A DNA stretch of 5,129 nt from Alcaligenaceae bacterium UBA6179 (GTDB lineage: Bacteria; Pseudomonadota; Gammaproteobacteria; Burkholderiales; Burkholderiaceae_B), in NCBI GenBank assembly GCA_002422175.1, contig DITR01000080.1, positions 3,995 to 9,123 of the forward strand. Direction: 5' to 3'. A program made the translations under genes and the position numbers. Below the pieces are notes generated by a model that worked only from the letters and a program-made list of their open reading frames with translations, was not told where the DNA came from and did no database searches. Positions 1 through 5,129 of this stretch are shown here, piece after piece (the stretch's first letter is position 1; each line of letters starts with the position of its first letter).

Positions 1-359
1 ACGACCCCTGCAAACTGAGTTAAATTTGACAATAACGACGCAGCGGCGCTGACTGCGCGCGTGGGATCGGTATTAGGCAAAACATGTTGAACTTGCCCTT
101 CTGGCAACAACTCAAACGACTGTGAAGCCAAAATACGATCAACAAATAAACGGTACCCTTTAGGGGTGGGTACTCGACCAGCCGAGGTATGGGGGCTGTG
201 AATCAGGCCGCTGTCTTCAAGATCGGCCATGACATTTCGTATGGTGGCAGGTGACAACTCAAAGACTTTTGACAAGGTGCGCGAACCCACCGGTTGGCCA
301 TCAGCAATATACCGTTCTATTAGGGCTTTTAAAAGCGCATGCGCACGATCATCCATCAT
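1..359 (-). CDS. hrcA: Heat-inducible transcription repressor HrcA (N-terminal part, cut by window edge)
   Basis: HrcA represses chaperone genes such as groESL by binding CIRCE operators as a dimer, and is inactivated by heat stress. The first 119 residues are visible; the family is usually about 340 long, so the C-terminal two thirds lie beyond base 1. Residues 5-65 form the winged-helix DNA-binding domain: ALIERYIADGQPVGSRTLSK, then SPATIRNVMADLE (36-48) as recognition helix region, then the hallmark HTSAGRVPT (57-65). AASLLSNLTQFAGV (106-119) begins the central GAF-like domain. Two ATG codons are adjacent (359 and 356), and an in-frame TAA at 365-363 rules out a longer start. The only Shine-Dalgarno-like match (AGGG at 375-372) is 12 bases before the first ATG, which is rather far. 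It is divergent from nadK, as in many Burkholderiales. Identification is secure from the motifs. Confidence 0.96.
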   Translation of the reverse strand, partial: MMDDRAHALLKALIERYIADGQPVGSRTLSKVFELSPATIRNVMADLEDSGLIHSPHTSAGRVPTPKGYRLFVDRILASQSFELLPEGQVQHVLPNTDPTRAVSAAASLLSNLTQFAGV

Positions 360-406
360 GTATTAAGTTTACCCTGTCATCAGACATAATTCAGGCACTA
401 CACCTA

Positions 407-412
407 TATAAT
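407..412 (+). promoter_or_regulatory. Probable -10 box of the nadK-recN promoter
   Basis: A perfect TATAAT hexamer lies in the hrcA-nadK gap, 28 bases before the nadK ATG. It would place the transcript start near 418-420 and give a short leader of about 20 bases. The -35 region is poor: with 17-base spacing it reads ACATAA at 384-389, and the better match CAGACA (381-386) would need a 20-base spacer. The element sits within the short shared region ahead of divergent hrcA. Seen in sequence; promoter activity is inferred. Confidence 0.45.
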
Positions 413-440
413 CAGGTCAATCTGTTTGGGGCCGTCAGCC

Positions 441-1340
441 ATGTCTTTTTCTGTTGTTGCATTGATCGGTCGATACCAAGACTCACAACTGGGTGCGCAT
501 TTACGCGCACTGGGCGACTTTTTACGTCAAGAAAAATGCCAAGTACTGATTGAGGCTGATACCGCAGAGCACTGTCAAATCACTGAATATGAAAAAGCCA
601 GTTTTACTGAAATTGGTCAAAAAGCCGACTTAGCGATTGTGCTGGGCGGCGACGGCACCATGCTTGGCGCCGCCCGTAACCTTGCCCCCTGGGGCGTTCC
701 GGTAGCTGGAATTAACCATGGCCGCTTAGGCTTCATTACTGATATACCTTTACAAAATGCCCATGCAGCTGTTAAAGACTTACTAGCAGGTCGCTTTGAA
801 ACTGAATCACGTATTTTGCTACATGGCGAGGTGACCCGGGGTGATCAAAGCATGTTTGCTGCGACCGCCTTAAATGACGTGGTCATTAATCGCGCTGGCC
901 GTGGTGGCATGATTGAAGTAAGGGTTGATATTGATGACAGCTATATGTTTACGCTGCGGGCTGATGGCTTAATTGTTGCCACCCCAACGGGCTCAACGGC
1001 CTACGCCTTATCAGCGATGGGGCCTATTTTGCACCCAAGCCTAAACGCGATGCTGTTGGTTCCGGTTGCTCCGCAAACCTTATCAAATCGCCCAATTGTC
1101 ATACCAGACCAAGGCGTGATCACGCTAACGGTATTAAGCATGGCACGAAGCGAAGGCGGGGCAAGTGTACATTTTGACATGCAAACTTGGTCAGATTTAC
1201 AAACGGGCGACCGCATCACTATAGCGCGGGCAGCCGATACAGCCCAGTTTGTTCACCCCACAGGCTTCAGTTTCTTTTCCACCTTACGAAAAAAACTTGA
1301 CTGGAATCGTATGCCAGCCACAGGCGAAAACGAGTCTTAA
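441..1340 (+). CDS. nadK: NAD kinase (ATP-NAD kinase)
   Basis: Cytoplasmic enzyme that phosphorylates NAD to NADP using ATP, the only de novo source of NADP(H). The 299-residue length is normal for the family. The GGDGT motif is at 69-73 (LGGDGTMLGAAR), followed by GINHGRLGFIT at 90-100. The NAD-binding segment ALNDVVINRAGRGGMIEV spans 143-160. The conserved core DGLIVATPTGSTAYALSAMGPILHP covers 175-199. The C-terminal half carries LVPVAPQTLSNRPIV and GASVHFDMQTWSDLQ, very like Bordetella-type NadK. I chose ATG 441 because family members begin with a short M-x-F-x-x-VALIGRYQD. The frame is open further upstream to a TTG at 426, which would only add MGPSA. The ribosome site is weak (GGGG at 428-431). 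recN follows after 3 bases, so the two are probably co-transcribed. Confidence 0.96.
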   Translation: MSFSVVALIGRYQDSQLGAHLRALGDFLRQEKCQVLIEADTAEHCQITEYEKASFTEIGQKADLAIVLGGDGTMLGAARNLAPWGVPVAGINHGRLGFITDIPLQNAHAAVKDLLAGRFETESRILLHGEVTRGDQSMFAATALNDVVINRAGRGGMIEVRVDIDDSYMFTLRADGLIVATPTGSTAYALSAMGPILHPSLNAMLLVPVAPQTLSNRPIVIPDQGVITLTVLSMARSEGGASVHFDMQTWSDLQTGDRITIARAADTAQFVHPTGFSFFSTLRKKLDWNRMPATGENES

Positions 1341-1343
1341 AAA

Positions 1344-2990
1344 ATGCTCAGAGAATTATTCATCCGTGACTACATTATTGTTGAGTCACTCGAATTGTCT
1401 CTTGAATCGGGCTTTACCGTATTCACTGGCGAAACCGGTGCGGGCAAATCAATCTTAATTGACGCCTTGGGTTTAGTGTTGGGCGAGCGCGCTGAAACGG
1501 ATGTGGTGCGCACGGGCGCGACACGTGCTGAAATCAGCGCCACCTTTGACGCACCCGAATTCAGCCATGACTGGTTGCAAGAACAAGGGTTTGACTGCAA
1601 TAGCGAGGGTTTAGTTTTGCGTCGCGTACTTGACTCACAAGGGCGCAATAAAGCGTATATAAACGGCTCACCGGCTACCTTGGCGCAGCTGCGCGAGTTG
1701 GGAGAGTCGCTAATCGATATTCACGGTCAACACGCCCATCAAAGCCTATTAAAAGAAGACTTTCAACGCGATATGCTTGATGCGCAGGGTAATTTATTGC
1801 CTTTGCGGCAAACGGTAAAACAGGCTTGGCAGCACTGGCAAACAGCACAGCGTCAGCTTGAGGCAGCCCAAGACGGCGCGGCAACACAAGCCAGTCAAAT
1901 TGAACAGTTGCAATGGCAGGTTGACGAACTCAATCAATTAGCCGTCAAACCAGGCGAATGGGAAACCGTGTCGCAAGAGCACACCCGTTTATCTCATGGC
2001 CAATCTTTGATTGAGGGAGCCAGCGAGATTTTAAATACGCTTGAAGATGATCAAATCGGTATTATGCGCATTGTTGACCGCGCTTCACATCATTTAAGCG
2101 GGCTAGCCAAACATGATGCGGCCCTGCAAAACCCCGTTGCTTCGCTTGAAACCGCTCGTATAGCTTTAGCCGAGGCCCGTTCAGACTTAAATAGTTACCT
2201 AATTGACCTCGAACTTGATCCCCATCGTTTAAGCGAAGTTGAACAGCGCATGCGGGCTTTATTTGAAGCGGCAAGAAAGTTTCATTGCGAACCCGAGGGG
2301 CTGGTTGCGCTTCATCAAGACTGCCAAGAAAAACTTCAAAGCCTGAGTCATGGGGCAGACCTAGAGGCGTTAACGGCAGCGACACAGACTGCAAAAAAAG
2401 CATACAACGATGCTGCGCAAGCGTTGTCAAAGGGTCGACACAACATTGCTCAACAATTAGCTCAAAACGTCACCACATCAATGCAACACTTAGCCATGCA
2501 AGGCGGCCGCTTTGACGTTAACGTTCAGGCCAGCAAACCATCTAGCCACGGCATCGATCATGTGACCTTTGAAGTAGCAGGTCATGAAGGCACCGTAACA
2601 AAACCGCTGGCTAAAGTGGCATCAGGTGGCGAATTAGCGCGAATCTCACTCGCTTTATCAGTACTGGCCAGCCAAACCGCGCGTGTACCCACATTAATAT
2701 TTGATGAAGTTGATACCGGCATCGGTGGCGGCGTTGCTGAAAGGGTGGGTCAACTGTTACGTGAGCTGGGTGCGCGCCATCAGGTTCTGTGCGTGACCCA
2801 CCTGCCCCAAGTCGCTTCACGTGGGCAATTTCATTTTGAAGTCAGTAAAGTTAAAAAGCCCCATGGCGCAGTGTCTGAAGTGCACCAGCTTGATGATGCG
2901 GGGCGAGTTGAGTCAGTCGCCCGGATGTTGGGGGGAATAAAAATCACCGCAACCACACGGCAACATGCAAGTGAGATGTTGAAAATTTGA
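1344..2990 (+). CDS. recN: DNA repair protein RecN (SMC-like ATPase)
   Basis: RecN is an SMC-family ATPase that holds DNA ends or sister DNA together during RecA-dependent double-strand break repair. The 548 residues match the usual size of about 550. The N-terminal head half starts MLRELFIRDYIIVE and has Walker A GETGAGKS at 29-36 and a Q-loop region IDIHGQHAHQSLL at 124-136. A helical, coiled-coil-rich arm fills roughly 150-380. The C-terminal head half has ABC signature ASGGELARISLAL at 426-438, Walker B LIFDEVD at 451-457 with DTGIGGG after it, the switch histidine at 486 (CVTHLPQVAS), and the family tail ARMLGGIKITATTRQHASEML. All ATPase motifs are present and the frame is unbroken. It starts 3 bases after the nadK stop with only a weak GAG ribosome site, so expression probably depends on the nadK transcript. 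In many bacteria recN is LexA-controlled, but no separate promoter is visible here. Confidence 0.97.
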   Translation: MLRELFIRDYIIVESLELSLESGFTVFTGETGAGKSILIDALGLVLGERAETDVVRTGATRAEISATFDAPEFSHDWLQEQGFDCNSEGLVLRRVLDSQGRNKAYINGSPATLAQLRELGESLIDIHGQHAHQSLLKEDFQRDMLDAQGNLLPLRQTVKQAWQHWQTAQRQLEAAQDGAATQASQIEQLQWQVDELNQLAVKPGEWETVSQEHTRLSHGQSLIEGASEILNTLEDDQIGIMRIVDRASHHLSGLAKHDAALQNPVASLETARIALAEARSDLNSYLIDLELDPHRLSEVEQRMRALFEAARKFHCEPEGLVALHQDCQEKLQSLSHGADLEALTAATQTAKKAYNDAAQALSKGRHNIAQQLAQNVTTSMQHLAMQGGRFDVNVQASKPSSHGIDHVTFEVAGHEGTVTKPLAKVASGGELARISLALSVLASQTARVPTLIFDEVDTGIGGGVAERVGQLLRELGARHQVLCVTHLPQVASRGQFHFEVSKVKKPHGAVSEVHQLDDAGRVESVARMLGGIKITATTRQHASEMLKI

Positions 2991-3050
2991 TCTTGATCGC
3001 ATTGACTGCTGCTTCAACCTGAAGGGCGCAGTAAGCTGAGAATCTTGATC
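2990..3050. repeat. 9-bp direct repeat ATCTTGATC flanking the recN-hipA gap
   Basis: ATCTTGATC occurs exactly at 2990-2998 and again at 3042-3050, bracketing 43 bases between the convergent genes. The left copy begins on the last base of the recN stop codon and the right copy ends inside the hipA stop codon. TTTGATC (2986-2992) and GATCAAA (3047-3053) also form a 7-bp inverted repeat with a long loop. The copies are plainly there; their origin (duplication scar, binding site or chance) is unknown. Confidence 0.5.
3005..3032. terminator. Possible hairpin between convergent recN and hipA
   Basis: ACTGC (3005-3009) pairs with GCAGT (3028-3032). After a small internal loop, CTTCA (3012-3016) pairs with TGAAG (3020-3024) around an ACC loop. 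It lies between two gene ends facing each other, where a bidirectional terminator would be expected. Neither side has a good run of T residues, so intrinsic termination is doubtful. It may only be a 3'-end stabilising stem. Confidence 0.25.
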
Positions 3051-4293
3051 AAACCCACGCTTGCCTTTGTTGCTTAAGAAATGGCCGATCAATTTGAGCG
3101 CTCAGTTGCGCTAAGTCTTGACCAGTAATGCCCATTTGAATAAAGTGTTTGTGCCAACTATTGACGACAAGACAAACTGATTTAACCTCTTCGTTTGCCT
3201 CAATTAGGGTCAATCCAAATTGGTTACATGCAGACAAGGCGTTTTCAAGTGTTGAGTCTGCACCCTGTAGGCCCACTCGCATTTGTTGAAACCCTAATGC
3301 CTGACCTGATGGTAGCAAGTCAAAAGCTGGCGATAGCGCAAACTCACCGTGTTGATTCGCTATCAACGCATGATTTTTCTCATGATCATCTGTGTTATCA
3401 ATCAAAATATTGAATACCATACGCCGAAACAGTTCTTTCATGTGTGTGCGATTCAATGCATCTTTTGATATTCCAAACCGTCTTAACCACTGCGCTAACT
3501 CAGGGTAACCCACTGATTGTTCAGCCGCTTTCAATGCGACATTTGCAGAAATCGCGTGCAAGCGCAAACCTTGCTCTCGATCAAAACGTTTAATCAATAA
3601 TGCATGACCTGCATTGACTTTCACGACTGAGGTTGATGCCACTCGAATATTGGCTTTTGCAGCCAACCTCATCGTGGCATGCTCAATAAGTGACATATCG
3701 TTGAACTCACCGGGCTCATTAAACTTTAGAATTGATTGCACACCATTTGCGCTGATTAAGGCTTTAGGTCTGGCACCGCCCAAAGATGAGCCGGGTAAAA
3801 TTAATCGTCTTTTGTGTTCTTCAATAGACTCACCTGCTAAAACTTTTAAAATAAGTTGCTCAATTTCTCGTGCATTTGCAAGAACAGGTAATACACCCGA
3901 ATTTCTGCAAACATAAACCGTGGGTGAAAGTGAAACCCCCAATGCCCCAAACCGATCATCACCTGCATAAAACAGATAATCTAATATTGCCAACCTAGAC
4001 GGTTTATCAACCACCCTAATGACGCGCTCACCCCAACGATCGGGCCGCGCATCATCAATTGCACCCACAGCTGTATTTTTTTCAACCGGTAAAAAAACTT
4101 TTTTAACTAACGGCAAATCTTCACTTAAAGCAAAGCCGTCTGCCAACCAAGAGTCGTCATATAGAAGCGATACACCTTTAATTAGCCTAACCAAACCCAA
4201 CTCACCGATTAAACGCGGGTGCTCTGGGTTACCCAACCACCATAAATAAAGGGTATCGCTGGGTTCGTATTTTTTAATGTCGAAGCCGCTCAT
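3049..4293 (-). CDS. hipA: HipA-family serine/threonine kinase toxin
   Basis: Toxin of a HipBA type II system. The best-studied homologue, E. coli HipA, phosphorylates glutamyl-tRNA synthetase and drives growth arrest and persistence; the target here is unknown. The 414 residues fit the family. The N-terminal HipA domain (about 14-120) contains AIDDARPDRWGERVI (78-92) and AGDDRFGALGVS (110-121). The kinase part has the loop GSSLGGARPK (168-177), with S170 aligning to the E. coli autophosphorylated S150. Next come LKF with K190 as likely ATP lysine, LIKRFDRE (233-240), catalytic NTDDHEKN (300-307; D302 and N307), and AFDLLP with D325 as Mg ligand. The D302-D325 spacing of 23 equals E. coli D309-D332. 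The start ATG overlaps the hipB stop by 4 bases (ATGA), with AGG at 4303-4301 seven bases ahead, suggesting translational coupling. No catalytic residue appears lost. It converges on recN, 58 bases away. Confidence 0.93.
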   Translation of the reverse strand: MSGFDIKKYEPSDTLYLWWLGNPEHPRLIGELGLVRLIKGVSLLYDDSWLADGFALSEDLPLVKKVFLPVEKNTAVGAIDDARPDRWGERVIRVVDKPSRLAILDYLFYAGDDRFGALGVSLSPTVYVCRNSGVLPVLANAREIEQLILKVLAGESIEEHKRRLILPGSSLGGARPKALISANGVQSILKFNEPGEFNDMSLIEHATMRLAAKANIRVASTSVVKVNAGHALLIKRFDREQGLRLHAISANVALKAAEQSVGYPELAQWLRRFGISKDALNRTHMKELFRRMVFNILIDNTDDHEKNHALIANQHGEFALSPAFDLLPSGQALGFQQMRVGLQGADSTLENALSACNQFGLTLIEANEEVKSVCLVVNSWHKHFIQMGITGQDLAQLSAQIDRPFLKQQRQAWV

Positions 4294-4679
4294 TTTTTGA
4301 CCTGTTGATCGGTTTCAAAAGTGGGGGTTTGAACAGTTGAATCATTATAAATAGACGGTTTTTTACGCGCCCCCCTTGCCAGCGCTTTGCGCACAGACGA
4401 TTCAAGTGCACCCAAATCATGCTCTGGTGCAGCCAAATCAGGCAAAGCTTGATGACGACCGACCAACCACAGCGCGGTTGAGTAAACACCCATAGAAACA
4501 GTCGGGTCGCCGTTTTCCATTCTTTTAAGTGTGGGTTCTGAGACACCGATGCGTTGCGCCCAGACTTTTAGTGACTCACGTCGGCGTTTGCGTGCAATAG
4601 TTAGGTTTTCGCCTAGCTCTTGTAACGACTTCAACACCACTGAAGGCATGGTTTCAATTGCATATGACTGTTTAGACAT
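4290..4679 (-). CDS. hipB: HipB-like antitoxin, XRE-family helix-turn-helix protein
   Basis: Antitoxin and autorepressor partner of HipA: HipB-type proteins bind the kinase and repress the operon. The protein has 129 residues. A single Cro/C1-type helix-turn-helix occupies about 22-60, with RKRRRESLKVWAQRIGVSEPTLKRMENGDPTVSMGVYSTAL covering 30-70. ALWLVGRHQALPDLAAPEHDLG follows, a pattern I recall from HipA-linked regulators. The C-terminus (about 95-129) is basic then polar and probably flexible (ARGARKKPS at 101-109). It is longer than E. coli HipB, which is about 88 residues. ATG 4679 is the first start, but no Shine-Dalgarno precedes it and the codon overlaps the proposed operator. An internal ATG at 4649 (M11) would still keep the whole DNA-binding domain, so the true start is uncertain. 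The gene precedes and overlaps hipA, the standard antitoxin-toxin order. Confidence 0.88.
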   Translation of the reverse strand: MSKQSYAIETMPSVVLKSLQELGENLTIARKRRRESLKVWAQRIGVSEPTLKRMENGDPTVSMGVYSTALWLVGRHQALPDLAAPEHDLGALESSVRKALARGARKKPSIYNDSTVQTPTFETDQQVKK

Positions 4680-4725
4680 AATATATATGTTAACAAAATA
4701 ATGTTTAAAACAACATATATATTAT
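4678..4725. promoter_or_regulatory. Probable HipB operator: perfect 14-bp inverted repeat
   Basis: ATAATATATATGTT (4678-4691) is mirrored exactly by AACATATATATTAT (4712-4725) across a 20-base spacer. The arm centres are 34 bp apart, roughly three helical turns. Each arm contains the self-complementary ATATATAT, and a third ATGTT half-site occurs in the spacer (4701-4705). The right arm overlaps a candidate -10 box for hipBA, and the left arm overlaps the hipB start codon. Position and symmetry fit autorepression by HipB. It differs from the E. coli operator (TATCC-N8-GGATA), so the assignment is inferred from location. Confidence 0.6.
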
Positions 4726-4731
4726 ATTATA
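4721..4731 (-). promoter_or_regulatory. Candidate -10 boxes for hipBA
   Basis: Read leftward, two overlapping TATAAT hexamers occur at 4731-4726 and 4726-4721, created by a short ATTAT tandem. Either would start the transcript around 4714-4719 and place the operator in the leader. No convincing -35 is seen: 17-base spacing gives AAAAAT or TGAGCA. In such an AT-rich block (5 G/C in 4680-4740) these boxes could arise by chance. Confidence 0.35.
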
Positions 4732-4802
4732 TTAAAAAAATGATGCTCATTTTTACTGAACGCCCATACATGCACTGTGGTGTTTAAGCACATACTGTTA
4801 CA

Positions 4803-4831
4803 TTGACAAGCCAGTCAAAAAATCAAGACTT
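4803..4831 (+). promoter_or_regulatory. Weak candidate promoter for the outer-membrane protein gene
   Basis: A perfect -35 hexamer TTGACA sits at 4803-4808, 42 bases before the ATG. The -10 at 17-base spacing (AGACTT, 4826-4831) is poor. The -35 also lies inside a small inverted repeat, TTGAC-N6-GTCAA (4803-4818), which could be an activator or repressor site. The rest of 4741-4849 shows no other clear signal and no open reading frame I would call. Confidence 0.25.
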
Positions 4832-4842
4832 AAAAATTAAGG
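4829..4842 (+). promoter_or_regulatory. Ribosome binding site with a small overlapping stem
   Basis: TAAGG ends at 4842, leaving 7 bases to the ATG at 4850, which is ideal spacing and fixes that start. CTTAA (4829-4833) and TTAAG (4837-4841) can pair around an AAA loop and would cover most of the Shine-Dalgarno. The stem is short and AT-only except for one pair, so it would be weak. The ribosome site is solid; a regulatory role for the stem is speculative. Confidence 0.5.
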
Positions 4843-4849
4843 TAGCCAA

Positions 4850-5129
4850 ATGAAGTTAATTAATTTGTCAGTTCTTTCTGCATCAATTGTGTTGACTGGC
4901 TCAGCCTTTGCCCAAAACGCTTTTGAAGGCTTTTATGGTCAAGTCTCAACAGGCTATGAAAACAACACCGTTGAATCTGTCAACCTGACCGGTACTGACA
5001 CAGGCCAGTCACCCAACATCAGTACAAGTACAAGCCCAAGTTCCAGTTCTGCCCCCCTTGTATTGGGTTTGGGCTACACCTTTAAGCTTCAAGAGAAATT
5101 TACCTTGGGTCTGGGCGTTGATTACTCTG
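4850..5129 (+). CDS. Outer-membrane beta-barrel protein (N-terminal part, cut by window edge)
   Basis: Ninety-three residues are visible and the frame stays open at the window end. An in-frame TAA at 4838-4840 and the well-placed ribosome site fix the start. Residues 1-21 are a signal peptide: MKLINL, a hydrophobic core, then SAFA, with cleavage expected before Q22. The mature start AFEGFYGQVSTGYENN is a typical first beta strand (FYGQVSTGYE) with an aromatic girdle. A polar Ser/Thr-rich stretch (about 50-68) follows, then LVLGLGYTFKL (70-80) and FTLGLGVDYS (84-93) as alternating strands. This suits a small OmpA-like or OmpW-like barrel or opacity-type porin exported via Sec and BAM to the outer membrane. 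No specific substrate can be named. It is divergent from hipBA and probably unrelated in function. Confidence 0.85.
   Translation, partial: MKLINLSVLSASIVLTGSAFAQNAFEGFYGQVSTGYENNTVESVNLTGTDTGQSPNISTSTSPSSSSAPLVLGLGYTFKLQEKFTLGLGVDYS
5021..5050 (+). repeat. Five degenerate in-frame hexamer repeats in the barrel gene
   Basis: The units are AGTACA, AGTACA, AGCCCA, AGTTCC and AGTTCT. Each begins AG and is read as two codons, giving ST, ST, SP, SS, SS (residues 58-67). The first two are identical. The segment falls between predicted strands, so it likely encodes a surface loop. Unit length is a multiple of 3, so copy-number change would alter loop length without a frameshift. Confidence 0.6.

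Noticed and set aside
402..417. ACCT-N8-AGGT inverted repeat around the nadK -10 box as an operator
   Set aside because: Only 4-bp arms with unmatched inner bases; easily due to chance.
426..440. TTG start giving a 5-residue longer NadK
   Set aside because: The extra MGPSA is not family-like, whereas ATG 441 gives the expected M-x-F-x-x-VALIGRYQD beginning.
251..553. Open frame of 100 codons spanning the hrcA-nadK gap
   Set aside because: It overlaps both real genes in other frames and has no family-like sequence; its Cys-rich run is a frame-shifted read of the nadK start.
1011..1030. NadK reads SAMGPI where many NAD kinases have SAGGPI
   Set aside because: This position varies in betaproteobacterial NadK as I recall (N or A also seen), and the surrounding catalytic core is intact.
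3614..3916. Rightward 100-codon frame inside hipA
   Set aside because: Antisense shadow of the hipA kinase domain with no ribosome site or recognisable motif.
4290..4395. HipB C-terminal tail longer than in E. coli HipB, considered as a fusion or novel domain
   Set aside because: The tail is short, polar and basic with no motif. HipA-linked regulators of similar length with basic ends are common as I recall.
4274..4546. Leftward 90-codon frame overlapping hipB
   Set aside because: A frame-shifted shadow of hipB and the hipA start. The hipB frame has a clear helix-turn-helix and the ATGA overlap.

Overview
The window looks like chromosomal DNA from a betaproteobacterium of the order Burkholderiales. 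The order hrcA / nadK / recN is typical of that group. The NadK protein reads like those I recall from Bordetella and its relatives (the LVPVAPQTLSNRPIV and ASVHFDMQTWSDLQ stretches), but base composition is more AT-rich than in Bordetella. This would suit a low-GC Alcaligenaceae or Polynucleobacter-like freshwater lineage. The placement is inferred from remembered family sequences, not from a search.

Left part (1-2990): the 5' part of hrcA, the heat-shock repressor gene, runs leftward off the window. Divergently, nadK (NAD kinase) and recN (DNA repair ATPase) form a tight rightward pair with a 3-base gap. A perfect TATAAT box lies 28 bases before the nadK ATG. No CIRCE element, the usual HrcA operator, is visible in the hrcA-nadK gap.

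Middle (2991-4740): a leftward, two-gene hipB-hipA type II toxin-antitoxin operon converges on recN. The genes overlap by 4 bases (ATGA). HipA keeps its serine-rich loop, ATP lysine, catalytic aspartate and Mg-binding aspartate, so it looks active. Upstream of hipB is a very AT-rich block (5 G/C in 61 bases) with a perfect 14-bp inverted repeat whose near arm enters the hipB start codon. This is the probable HipB operator. The 58-base recN-hipA gap holds a short hairpin flanked by a 9-bp direct repeat.

Right part (4741-5129): the 5' end of a secreted outer-membrane beta-barrel protein gene, divergent from hipBA, runs off the right edge. It has a clear signal peptide, a good ribosome binding site, and five degenerate in-frame hexamers encoding a Ser/Thr-rich segment that is probably a surface loop.

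The housekeeping block (hrcA, nadK, recN) and the barrel gene are probably core genes, with hipBA as an accessory insert between them. The points most worth checking are the hipBA operator and start arrangement, the hexamer repeat in the barrel gene, and the boundary at the recN end.
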